NCBI GenBank assembly: GCA_018817795.1
Contig: JAHITJ010000153.1
Coordinates: forward strand, 1 to 38,541
Direction of reading: 5' to 3'
DNA from: Myxococcota bacterium
GTDB taxonomy: Bacteria > Myxococcota_A > Polyangia > HGW-17
Length of the DNA stretch: 38,541 bases
Under the pieces are notes generated by a model that had not been told where the DNA came from, did no database searches, and saw only the letters and a list, made by a program, of their open reading frames with translations. Numbering within the stretch: position 1 is the first letter of the stretch; each line of letters starts with the position of its first letter. This document shows, piece by piece, positions 8,571 to 15,473 of this stretch. The position numbers and the translations under genes are program-made.

Positions 8571-8585
8571 TGACAGAATCTGTCA
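8571..8585. repeat. Short palindrome TGACAG-AAT-CTGTCA
   Basis: Perfect 6-bp inverted repeat with a 3-bp centre in the space between two convergent genes. The same half-site occurs at 24241-24268. No gene start is nearby, so a role as operator is doubtful here. Confidence 0.4.
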
Positions 8586-8653
8586 CCTGAGTCTCACGAG
8601 CGTCCGCCGTCCGGCACATCTCCGATCAGCCCTGGTTGTTAAAAATGGAGGCG

Positions 8654-8680
8654 GGAAATACTGCCTTGGCCCGGTATTCC
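8654..8680. terminator. Candidate bidirectional terminator between MFS and HEAT genes
   Basis: GGAAATAC (8654-8661) pairs with GTATTCC (8674-8680), one bulged base, with an inner GCC/GGC pair. On the minus strand an ATTTTTAA run follows (8646-8639). On the plus strand GTCTTTTCC follows. The rest of 8470-8739 shows no gene. Confidence 0.4.
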
Positions 8681-8739
8681 GTCTTTTCCGGAGTTGATTG
8701 ATTCTCAGGAGGAGGTTTCAGGGGCGCAGGGGCCGTCGG

Positions 8740-9996
8740 CTACATCTTCGCGATGGCCTTGTCCAGCGAGGAGACGATGTGGACGTCGTCGCCCTTGGGC
8801 TCGCCGGTGAAGGACTTGCGGATCTTCTCCAGCTCGGCCTTGGTGGCGCCGTTCTCGACGAGCGAATCGATGGCGCCGTTGCGGCCCAGCCAATTCACGT
8901 TGGTGTCCTTGATCAGGTCGGTCAGCACGGCATTGAGCTCGGCCTGCTTGAACCAGGGAGCCTTCTTCTGCCACTCGGGGAACTTGTCCTTGTTCTTGCT
9001 GCGGAACATGCCCGGGATGGTCCAGAACGGGTTGTCCTTGGTGCGGGGCTTCTTCTTCAGGATCTTGAGGGTGAGCTTGTAGGCCTTCTCGGAGGCGTTT
9101 TCGTGGAACGGATAGGACCACCACATGTAGACGAGGCCCTTCGTGCAGGCGCTGCGGATCTTATCGTTGGCGTCGGCGGTGAACTTCGTGAAGGAGGGCA
9201 TGAACTTCTCGTCACCGAGGTGACCGGCGTATTCGCAGGCGGCAGCGCGCACTTCCTCGTCGGCGTCCTTCTCCATCAGTTCGATGAGCTTCTCGGGTCC
9301 GCCCTTCATTTCGCGGTTCCAGGTGGAACTGAGGGCATAGACCGCGGAGCGGCGCACGACCGGGGACTCGTGGTTGGCAGCCCACAGCAGCATCTCGGCC
9401 ACCTTGGGGTTCTTCGCGCCGTCATTGGACACGGTGCGGATGAGCGCGCGGAGGACGGAGGGGTGCTTCTCATTCTTGGCGGCCTCGACGATCATGTCCT
9501 GGCTGGAACCCTTGGTGCCGAGGAACGAGCTCATCAGGCCAGCGGCCTTGATGCGGACGGCCGGGGAGGCGTGGCCCAGGAGTTCCTTGCCCAGGGCGTC
9601 TCCGCCGCCGGTGAGGTCGGCGATCTTGCGGCCGCCGGACATGGCCTCGCGCAGCGCCTTCACGGCCGGGCAGTTGTAGTCGATCTCGTCGTTCTTGATC
9701 TCGCAGGAGGCGTGATCGAGCAGCAGCTTCTTGTAATCCTCGGCGGTCAGTTCCTTGTTCGGATCGGTCAGGTTCTTGGCGTCCTTGACCTTGTCGTCGA
9801 CCTTGTCGGCGACCTTCATGGCGGCATCATCCACAGCCATGGAGGGATCCATCGCGCCCATGTCGCCGTCCATGCCGGCGGCCATCTCGGAGGGCTTGGT
9901 CTCTTCCTTCTTTCCATCCTTCTTGCCGCAGGCCAGCGGAAGGAGGAACACCATCATGATGAACAACGGAATTATTCGTGTCTTGATTTCGTACAT
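8740..9996 (-). CDS. HEAT-repeat lipoprotein
   Basis: 418 aa. The frame is open to 10068, but ATG at 9996 is chosen: AAGGA lies just upstream and it starts a signal peptide with lipobox LPLAC (Cys23), followed by a Lys/Glu-rich linker. From about residue 110 on there are paired amphipathic helices typical of HEAT/PBS-lyase-like repeats: ASPAVRIKAAGLMSSF, HPSVLRALIRTVS, HESPVVRRSAVYALS, ADEEVRAAACEYAGHLG, ANDKIRSACTKGL, WLGRNGAIDSLVENG. No catalytic motif is seen. Probably a periplasmic scaffold or partner-binding lipoprotein; the partner is unknown. Confidence 0.8.
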   Translation of the reverse strand: MYEIKTRIIPLFIMMVFLLPLACGKKDGKKEETKPSEMAAGMDGDMGAMDPSMAVDDAAMKVADKVDDKVKDAKNLTDPNKELTAEDYKKLLLDHASCEIKNDEIDYNCPAVKALREAMSGGRKIADLTGGGDALGKELLGHASPAVRIKAAGLMSSFLGTKGSSQDMIVEAAKNEKHPSVLRALIRTVSNDGAKNPKVAEMLLWAANHESPVVRRSAVYALSSTWNREMKGGPEKLIELMEKDADEEVRAAACEYAGHLGDEKFMPSFTKFTADANDKIRSACTKGLVYMWWSYPFHENASEKAYKLTLKILKKKPRTKDNPFWTIPGMFRSKNKDKFPEWQKKAPWFKQAELNAVLTDLIKDTNVNWLGRNGAIDSLVENGATKAELEKIRKSFTGEPKGDDVHIVSSLDKAIAKM

Positions 9997-10040
9997 GTTT
10001 AATATCCTTTCGAGTGGTTGAACCGAAAATCGAGATTGGA

Positions 10041-10068
10041 AATATACAGAGCCGGGACAGAAAGTCAA
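10041..10068 (-). promoter_or_regulatory. Sigma70-like promoter for the HEAT lipoprotein gene
   Basis: Minus strand TTGACT (10068-10063), 16-bp spacer, TATATT (10046-10041). Predicted leader about 38 nt. Confidence 0.6.
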
Positions 10069-10207
10069 GACTCACGCAAGGCTCCACAAAATGTCTATAA
10101 ACAAAAAAAATACAGATTCGGGCAATCCGTCTTGTCCGTCCAGGTGAAAGCATTTGACTTCGCGCGTTTCTTGAGGCCTTTTGGGGCCGCCCCCAGGGAG
10201 TCCATAC

Positions 10208-11971
10208 ATGCGCCTTTCTAAATCGTTCATAATATTTTGCATTATCACGACCGTCGGATGCGATGACCCATCAGGAAAGACCTCCGATCCGGACCCGATC
10301 TGCGGCAACGGAACGGTCGAGATCGGAGAGCTCTGCGATGGCGACTGCCCCACCGGATGTGACGACCTTGATCCCTGCACCGTCGACGTACTGTCGGGCA
10401 CTCCGGAGACCTGCGATGCCGTGTGCAGTCACATCAAAAAGACCGCCGATGACTGCACCAGCCTCGACGGTTGCTGCCCCGCTGGATGCGAGGCCGCCGG
10501 AGATCTTGATTGTCCGGGCCTGCGTCCGGCCGTGGTGCTGGTGATCGCCAAGGAATACAGCGAAGACACGGAGATCCGTTCACGCATCGAGCGGTACCAG
10601 ATGGATCATCCGAGTCATGAATTCCATGAAATCCTGTACGAAAAGAGCACCGAGCCGATCTCCTCCATGGAAGACCGCGGCGGCGAGATCAAGCACAACT
10701 GGGTCGAGGTGCGCAACACCGTCAGGGATCTGGCGGTCCGGTTTCCGCTGCTGGCCGGGGTATGGGTGATCGCCGACTCCCTGCCTTTGATCTGGCGAGA
10801 GGAGAGCCTGTTCGCGATCTCCCCGTCGCAGTACAAGGCCAGCATCTACCCGCTGGTGGCCACCGCCGGTGACTACTACGCATCTTTCGACGCTGACTTC
10901 GGCGGCTTCACGGAGGTTGAAGGGGTCACCCTCGGACGCTCCCGGGGCGACGGTTATCCGGCCGACCTCTGGGGAGCCGCGCTGGTTCCGGTGGCCGGCT
11001 GGGGCGACGAGAGGAACCAGCTTGCCGGCTTCTTCGACCGCAATCACGAAATGCTGACGACTCCCCCTGTTACCCGATCTCTGCTTTACGCAGACACGTT
11101 CGGCTTCACCTCGCGGTTGGGCCCGCGCATTGATGACACCGGCGTCTTCTCCTCGCAGGACACGATCTTCCTTGGACCCAACAGTTCGGAGGCCCTCGAA
11201 GGCTTCAGCAGTTACTACAACGTGATGGTGCACAAGCAGGGCGAGGACTTCGTGCCCGCAGGATCCGGCGGCTGCCTGATGGCCCAGGGTCAGGACCAGA
11301 TCGACGAGCTCAACGGATGGGCCTCGACGACCTGGTTCCCCGACCAGGCGGAGTTCCGCAAGATCGGAGACGACCGCTGCTACTTCTTCAGCCTGTTGAT
11401 CCGCGAACGGAGCCTTCCGACACAGACCATCCGTGACACGCTGGCCACGGCACTGCCTCCGCTGGCCTGTGCCGACGGAGCCTGCACGGTCCACGTCGCG
11501 GACACCTACTTCGCGGACTCGGCGGGCGTCATCGTCGACGGAAACTGGAACGCGTTTCCGGATCAGCAGGCTGCGTTCCATAACCTCTACTCCGAAGCCC
11601 TCGAGAGCGGCGAGATCCTGTACAGTTACATCAGCACGCACGGCGCACCGGAGATGCACCACTACGGCATCACCTCGCAGTTCGTGCACGACAGCCTGTT
11701 CTCTGCGCTGGTCTACGAACTGCAGGCATGCTCCACCGCCGATCTGGCGTCCTCGCCCTTCAACCTCGCCGGCACGTACCTGTTCTTCGGGGAGGCCCAG
11801 GCCGTCACCGGCTATGCCCAGCCCTCAGTCATCAACTGCACCGAAGGCGAGTGCTTCGACTATATGCACTTCCTCGATCTGACCCCCGGCGGCTATGTCA
11901 TCGAGGCCCTGTTCGACCGCGACTACAGCATGCACCTCTATCTCGGCGACCCCCTGCTGATCCTGCCTTAG
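10208..11971 (+). CDS. Lipoprotein, putative clan CD (gingipain/C25-like) cysteine peptidase with Cys-rich N-terminal module
   Basis: 587 aa from ATG 10208 (AGGGAG 7 bases upstream; the frame opens at 10181). Lipobox TVGC puts the lipidated Cys at 18. Residues 32-102 form a Cys-rich module of the CGNGTVEIGELCDGDCP...DGCCPAGCEAAGDLDC type, frequent in Myxococcota. The rest has the layout of C25-like peptidases: GVWVIADSLPL, DYYASFDADFGG, VTLGRSRGDGYPADL, then YSYISTHGAPEMHH (His478) and VYELQACSTADL (Cys508), closing with HLYLGDPLLIL. In clan CD enzymes a His-Gly after a hydrophobic strand and a Cys about 30 residues on form the catalytic dyad, and C25 relatives end with a similar GDP motif. 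Protease activity is inference; specificity is unknown. Confidence 0.6.
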   Translation: MRLSKSFIIFCIITTVGCDDPSGKTSDPDPICGNGTVEIGELCDGDCPTGCDDLDPCTVDVLSGTPETCDAVCSHIKKTADDCTSLDGCCPAGCEAAGDLDCPGLRPAVVLVIAKEYSEDTEIRSRIERYQMDHPSHEFHEILYEKSTEPISSMEDRGGEIKHNWVEVRNTVRDLAVRFPLLAGVWVIADSLPLIWREESLFAISPSQYKASIYPLVATAGDYYASFDADFGGFTEVEGVTLGRSRGDGYPADLWGAALVPVAGWGDERNQLAGFFDRNHEMLTTPPVTRSLLYADTFGFTSRLGPRIDDTGVFSSQDTIFLGPNSSEALEGFSSYYNVMVHKQGEDFVPAGSGGCLMAQGQDQIDELNGWASTTWFPDQAEFRKIGDDRCYFFSLLIRERSLPTQTIRDTLATALPPLACADGACTVHVADTYFADSAGVIVDGNWNAFPDQQAAFHNLYSEALESGEILYSYISTHGAPEMHHYGITSQFVHDSLFSALVYELQACSTADLASSPFNLAGTYLFFGEAQAVTGYAQPSVINCTEGECFDYMHFLDLTPGGYVIEALFDRDYSMHLYLGDPLLILP

Positions 11972-11978
11972 ATGCGGT

Positions 11979-13121
11979 TCATTTCTGCAACTCGAAAAAA
12001 GATCCGCCGCACTTCGGACAGCGGGACTTGACCTTCGTCCACAGGTCGAACTCACCCTCGATCTGCGCGAGGAGTTCCGGCTCGACGGGCAGCGGCGTGG
12101 AACAGTTCCGGCAGACGACGGCCTTGCCGGCGGGCTGGGTTGAGGAAGACGGTGCCGAAGGGAAGGACACCTCGGGCATCGGGACGGGTGCCGGGGGCGC
12201 CGTCGGAATGGCCCCAGATGCCGGCACATGCCTGCGCGAGAACACCAGAGCCTTCCTCCGGTCGACGACCATCTGCAGGTGCAGCGGGCCGCGCTCGTCT
12301 GCGGTGAGAAACGGCAGGCTGACCTCGGTTTCCGGCTGGCCTGCCAGCTCGACGACGACCTTCTGCGCGGCCTCACGGATGCGCTTCATGGCGTTTTCGT
12401 CCCGCTTGAGGTCCAGACCGTGCTCCTTCTTGAACGTGGCCAGCAGCAGGGCCTCGATCCCTCCTGCATGAATCTCCCCATGGGACGACTCCACGTCCTC
12501 GTAGGCCTCCCGGATCTCCAGGTAGCCCTCCCCCCGGTTCGTCGACCCTTCATTCTCCGCGTCCACACCCGGGTCCTCCTCGTCGGGCTCGGAAACCAGC
12601 TCCATCAGCCGTCTGACAGCCTTGTGAATGCCGTTTTCCAGCTTGTTCGCATTCGATGTGGCCGATCCGAACATCACAAAGAACGCCAGGGTGGTGATCC
12701 AGAACCCGCCAACTATATGATGGCCGAAGGACCCGAACACATGCAACAGGAGTCCACCCACCGCCACGAAGAACGAGATCGTCTTGAGCAACCGGAACGG
12801 ACTCAGGCACGTCAGTACGCTGCCGCCCCTGAGCGGCTCGTTGAACGTGTCGATCACCTGCGTCTCGTTCATCTTCTGTCCGGCCATGTGCGCCCTGAGA
12901 ACAGCTCGGGTGCCCTGGCTGATCGGTTCTTCGGGAATGGCGTTGCACAATTTGATCGCGCGTTCGGGGTTGTTCGCCTTCACCAGTTTCTCGATCTGAT
13001 TCATGAAGGCGTCGGTGTTGGACATTCGGAACTGCATCCACAGCCATCGCGGAAACACCAGCGCACAGGCAGTGATCATGCAAAGAGAAGGAATATCCTG
13101 CAGGAAATGAGCGGCTTCCAT
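11979..13121 (-). CDS. Chimeric membrane protein: TM region, DnaK ATPase-lobe fragment, C-terminal zinc ribbon
   Basis: 380 aa from ATG 13121, which has GAGG 5 bases upstream; an in-frame GTG at 13127 is the alternative. Numbering here is from the GTG (382 aa). Three TM segments (about 12-31, 114-132, 138-155) flank a helical cytoplasmic stretch (FMNQIEKLVKANNPERAIKL) reminiscent of MotA/TolQ/ExbB-type membrane proteins. After an acidic linker, residues about 210-297 resemble lobe II of the DnaK/Hsp70 nucleotide-binding domain: GEIHAGG, FKKEHGLDLKRDENAMKRI, LPFLTADERGPLHL. A Pro/Ser-rich linker leads to a zinc ribbon (Cys339, 342, 370, 373). The ATP-binding phosphate loops of DnaK are absent, so ATPase activity is not expected. 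Function unknown. Confidence 0.75.
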   Translation of the reverse strand: MEAAHFLQDIPSLCMITACALVFPRWLWMQFRMSNTDAFMNQIEKLVKANNPERAIKLCNAIPEEPISQGTRAVLRAHMAGQKMNETQVIDTFNEPLRGGSVLTCLSPFRLLKTISFFVAVGGLLLHVFGSFGHHIVGGFWITTLAFFVMFGSATSNANKLENGIHKAVRRLMELVSEPDEEDPGVDAENEGSTNRGEGYLEIREAYEDVESSHGEIHAGGIEALLLATFKKEHGLDLKRDENAMKRIREAAQKVVVELAGQPETEVSLPFLTADERGPLHLQMVVDRRKALVFSRRHVPASGAIPTAPPAPVPMPEVSFPSAPSSSTQPAGKAVVCRNCSTPLPVEPELLAQIEGEFDLWTKVKSRCPKCGGSFFELQK

Positions 13122-13137
13122 GTTCACCTCGCATCAA

Positions 13138-13166
13138 ACAAAACACCCCGGCGGGTTTCCTGTCAA
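13138..13166 (-). promoter_or_regulatory. Promoter candidate for the chimeric DnaK-fragment gene
   Basis: Minus strand perfect TTGACA (13166-13161), 17-bp spacer and a weak TTTTGT (13143-13138). Confidence 0.4.
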
Positions 13167-13208
13167 GATGCACGCCCGGCTCCGAGACGGCAGCTCCTTC
13201 CTTTTTTC

Positions 13209-13236
13209 TTGCATATTATGAGAATATGTTCATTAT
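13209..13236 (+). promoter_or_regulatory. Promoter and palindromic operator candidate of the DUF134 gene
   Basis: TTGCAT (13209-13214), 16-bp spacer, CATTAT (13231-13236). The inverted repeat CATATT-ATGAG-AATATG (13212-13228) fills the spacer and overlaps the -35 box. That placement is typical of a repressor site, and the downstream gene encodes a helix-turn-helix protein, so autoregulation is a reasonable inference. Confidence 0.45.
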
Positions 13237-13255
13237 CACGCAACAGGAGGCGATC

Positions 13256-13645
13256 ATGCCCAGACCCCCCGTGTGTCGTCACGTGCTCCAAGCCGATTTC
13301 ATCGTCCGCTTTTCCCCCGAACCGGGGACCCAGGCCGATCCGGTGCTGTTGACGCTCGACGAACTCGAGGCCATCCGGCTCGCCGACGTGCTTGGCTATT
13401 ACCAGGACCGGGCAGCCGAGCAGATGCAGGTGTCGCGCGCCACGTTCTCGCGGATCGTGGAGCGTGCCCACCGAAAGGTTGGTGAGGCGCTGCTGCAGAA
13501 GCGCACCCTGATTGTGATCGACTCCGCGCCCGTCACAACTTACGAAAATACCTGCGCCTGCGGCTGTCGACGCCGTCGACACATGGCCCGCGCGGGCGAC
13601 ATGGTCTGCCCGCTACACCCTGAGAAAAAGGAGAATGAAACATGA
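13256..13645 (+). CDS. DUF134 (UPF0251) helix-turn-helix DNA-binding protein
   Basis: 129 aa. MPRPPVCRHV at the start, LTLDELEAIRLADVLGYYQ and the helix-turn-helix AAEQMQVSRATFSRIVERAH (about 53-72) are hallmarks of the DUF134 family. The C-terminus has a Cys cluster, CACGC (100-104) plus Cys118, which could bind a metal or Fe-S cluster. AGGAGG is 5-6 bases before ATG 13256; an in-frame ATG at 13226 falls in the putative operator and has no ribosome site. The stop overlaps the next start (ATGA), so the pair is translationally coupled. Family members are commonly next to NifX-like genes, as here. Probable transcription regulator; the signal is unknown. Confidence 0.85.
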   Translation: MPRPPVCRHVLQADFIVRFSPEPGTQADPVLLTLDELEAIRLADVLGYYQDRAAEQMQVSRATFSRIVERAHRKVGEALLQKRTLIVIDSAPVTTYENTCACGCRRRRHMARAGDMVCPLHPEKKENET

Positions 13646-14013
13646 TCATCTGCATCCCTGTGCTCGAAGACCTCGGCCTTGAAAGCCCCATCTCCGCTCA
13701 CTTCGGCTCGGCCCCGGCGTTCATGCTGGCCGACACCAAGACACGGACGACCTCCCTGGTGACCAACAACAACGCCCATCACGTGCACGGCATGTGCCAG
13801 CCCCTGGCAGCACTCGACGGCCTGCAGTTCGAGGCGGTCGTCGTGGGCGGCATCGGCGCCGGCGCGCTGGGCAAACTGCAGGCTGCCGGTGTCAAGGTGT
13901 ACCGCACCACGGGCGGCACCGTCTCCGACGTCATCGATGCCGTCGAGTCCGGCATCATGCAGGTGATGAGCCTGCAGGGCGCCTGCGGCGGTCACCACGG
14001 CTGTTCCCACTGA
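13642..14013 (+). CDS. NifX/NifB-C-terminal-like (dinitrogenase iron-molybdenum cofactor-binding fold) protein
   Basis: 123 aa. The whole protein is one domain of the NifX/MTH1175 type: MIICIPVLEDLGLESPISAHFGSAPAF at the start (the SxHFGxAP motif), HHVHGMCQPLAAL, and VVVGGIGAGALGKLQAAGV followed by GVKVY. The tail CGGHHGCSH could bind metal. The fold binds Fe-S or Fe-Mo clusters in nitrogenase assembly, but no nitrogenase genes are here, and free-standing members are widespread in anaerobes with unclear function. The 4-bp overlap with the DUF134 gene suggests they work together. Confidence 0.85.
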   Translation: MIICIPVLEDLGLESPISAHFGSAPAFMLADTKTRTTSLVTNNNAHHVHGMCQPLAALDGLQFEAVVVGGIGAGALGKLQAAGVKVYRTTGGTVSDVIDAVESGIMQVMSLQGACGGHHGCSH

Positions 14014-14038
14014 AACTTCCCCCGGCGGAAAACGCGCA

Positions 14039-14067
14039 TTGCCGCCCACCCCTGGAAATGGTATGTT
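14039..14067 (+). promoter_or_regulatory. Sigma70-like promoter for the four-TM protein
   Basis: TTGCCG (14039-14044), 17-bp spacer, TATGTT (14062-14067). Predicted leader about 42 nt with AAGGAG before ATG 14116. Confidence 0.5.
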
Positions 14068-14115
14068 GCGACTCCTCATGTTTTTCCGGGCATCAGAAGC
14101 CCAAAGGAGTCTTTC

Positions 14116-14667
14116 ATGCAAAAATATATGATCGCCGCAGGTATCTTTGCCCTGGCCGGAGTCCTGTTCCTGGCTGCCACCTTCACGACCGGATGGATCA
14201 CAAATTCGGGAAAACGCGGCTCCATCAACGTTGGATTTCTCTCCGTGAAAGCCTGTTACAAGGACAAATGCGAGTCCGGCAAGATCCAGAAAAAAGAGGT
14301 CAAGACCGCCGGCATGGCCCTGACGACCACCGGCTGTCTGGCCGCCTTCGCCTCCTGTCTGGCCGGACTGGTCCTCTTCCTGAACAGGAGCCGCCTGAAG
14401 GGAAATGGCGCGATCCTGGGCACCAAGATCGCCTCCGCGATCATCAGCGTGCTGTTCGTGCTGGGCGCGGTGGGGCTGTACTTCGTCTACACGGAGGCGA
14501 TGGGCCGGGGCTCCCGCAAGCCAGATCTCTCCTTTGGATATTCTTTTTACATGGCTGTTTTTGCCACGATCCTGGTCTATGTGGCCACGTTCCTGCCGCT
14601 GGCCGAGGAGCAGCTCAGCACCCCGGCGACGGCCCAGCTTCCCCCGACGGCACCCCCGGCCGAATAG
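14116..14667 (+). CDS. Four-TM membrane protein with claudin-like first loop
   Basis: 183 aa. Four hydrophobic helices at about 5-25, 68-89, 101-125 and 143-161, then a Pro/Ala-rich tail. The first loop carries Trp27, Gly-Phe-Leu at 40-42 and two cysteines (47 and 52), the order W...GL...C...C seen in the first extracellular loop of claudin/PMP22 proteins. The resemblance is topology plus a few residues, so homology is uncertain. I recognise no characterised bacterial family. The last 53 bases overlap the convergent exonuclease gene. Confidence 0.7.
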   Translation: MQKYMIAAGIFALAGVLFLAATFTTGWITNSGKRGSINVGFLSVKACYKDKCESGKIQKKEVKTAGMALTTTGCLAAFASCLAGLVLFLNRSRLKGNGAILGTKIASAIISVLFVLGAVGLYFVYTEAMGRGSRKPDLSFGYSFYMAVFATILVYVATFLPLAEEQLSTPATAQLPPTAPPAE

Positions 14668-15370
14668 CTTCCCGCACTCCGGGCACCGGTTCCAGCCCCT
14701 TCTCCAGGGAAAGATCCCTCGCAAATCGCGCCGCCCGCTCCGTTTCCAGAAACAGTTCGGGCTTTTTTCGGTTGGCTTTCATCAGCCGCTGCATGAAGGC
14801 GAACGAGACCGGGTCCAGATCATACTGGCGCTTGAGGTTCTCCAGGAGGAGGATCCACAGGCGGGCGGTCATGTCCGCATCGGCCAGCGCCCGGTGAAAG
14901 GTTCCCTCATTGGGAATGCAGCAGTGCTGCACGAGCGTGCCGAGGCGGTGATTGTGCGCATCGGTGATCACCCGGCGGGCACACTCCATGGTGCAGGCCC
15001 GTGGAGGGTCGTGCCATCGGCGGATGCGCCGCAGTTCGGCCTCCAGGAACAGTTCGTCAAAGCGAATGTTATGGGCCACTACTGGACTGTCCCCGAGGTA
15101 GTCGGAGAACCGGGCCATGACCTCCCCGCAGGGGGGCGCCCCGGAAAGCATCGCGTTGGTGATGCCCGTGAGCCCGGTGATGAACGACGACACAGGCATG
15201 CCCGGGTTCATCAGTTCCGAAAAGTGATCGGTGATGCGGCCGCCGATGATGCGCACGGCCCCGATCTCTATGGCGCGGTCCCCTCGGGCCGGGGACAGCC
15301 CGGTGGTCTCGAAATCGAGCACCACCACGTCGTGGGCAGGGAGCAGTTCGGTATCGGGATTCGGGCTCAA
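14615..15370 (-). CDS. DEDDh 3'-5' exonuclease (DnaQ/Pol III epsilon-like)
   Basis: 251 aa. The exonuclease motifs are complete: DFETTG (Exo I, Asp19/Glu21), NIRFDELFL (Exo II) and HRALADADMT (Exo IIIe with His and Asp). Such proteins remove nucleotides from DNA or RNA 3' ends using two metal ions. The C-terminal 60 residues are outside the nuclease domain and lack the polymerase-binding features I can recognise, so this may be a free-standing exonuclease rather than the replicative proofreader. The start is TTG at 15370, with AGGA 7 bases upstream; no in-frame ATG precedes Exo I. The gene is convergent with, and overlaps by 53 bp, the four-TM gene. Confidence 0.88.
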   Translation of the reverse strand: MSPNPDTELLPAHDVVVLDFETTGLSPARGDRAIEIGAVRIIGGRITDHFSELMNPGMPVSSFITGLTGITNAMLSGAPPCGEVMARFSDYLGDSPVVAHNIRFDELFLEAELRRIRRWHDPPRACTMECARRVITDAHNHRLGTLVQHCCIPNEGTFHRALADADMTARLWILLLENLKRQYDLDPVSFAFMQRLMKANRKKPELFLETERAARFARDLSLEKGLEPVPGVREAIRPGVPSGEAGPSPGC

Positions 15371-15438
15371 GGGAACATCCTGGCCGGTTCACGGCGACGA
15401 TTCCATACCACGACCAGCCCCCAGGCGTCTACCGCACA

Positions 15439-15467
15439 TTGAACCGCACGGATTTTCCGGGTACACT
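15439..15467 (+). promoter_or_regulatory. Promoter giving a probable leaderless mRNA for the TPR/peptidase gene
   Basis: TTGAAC (15439-15444), 17-bp spacer, TACACT (15462-15467). Six bases later the ATG begins (15474) and there is no Shine-Dalgarno sequence, so transcription should start at or next to the A of the start codon. Confidence 0.5.
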
Positions 15468-15473
15468 ACCGCC

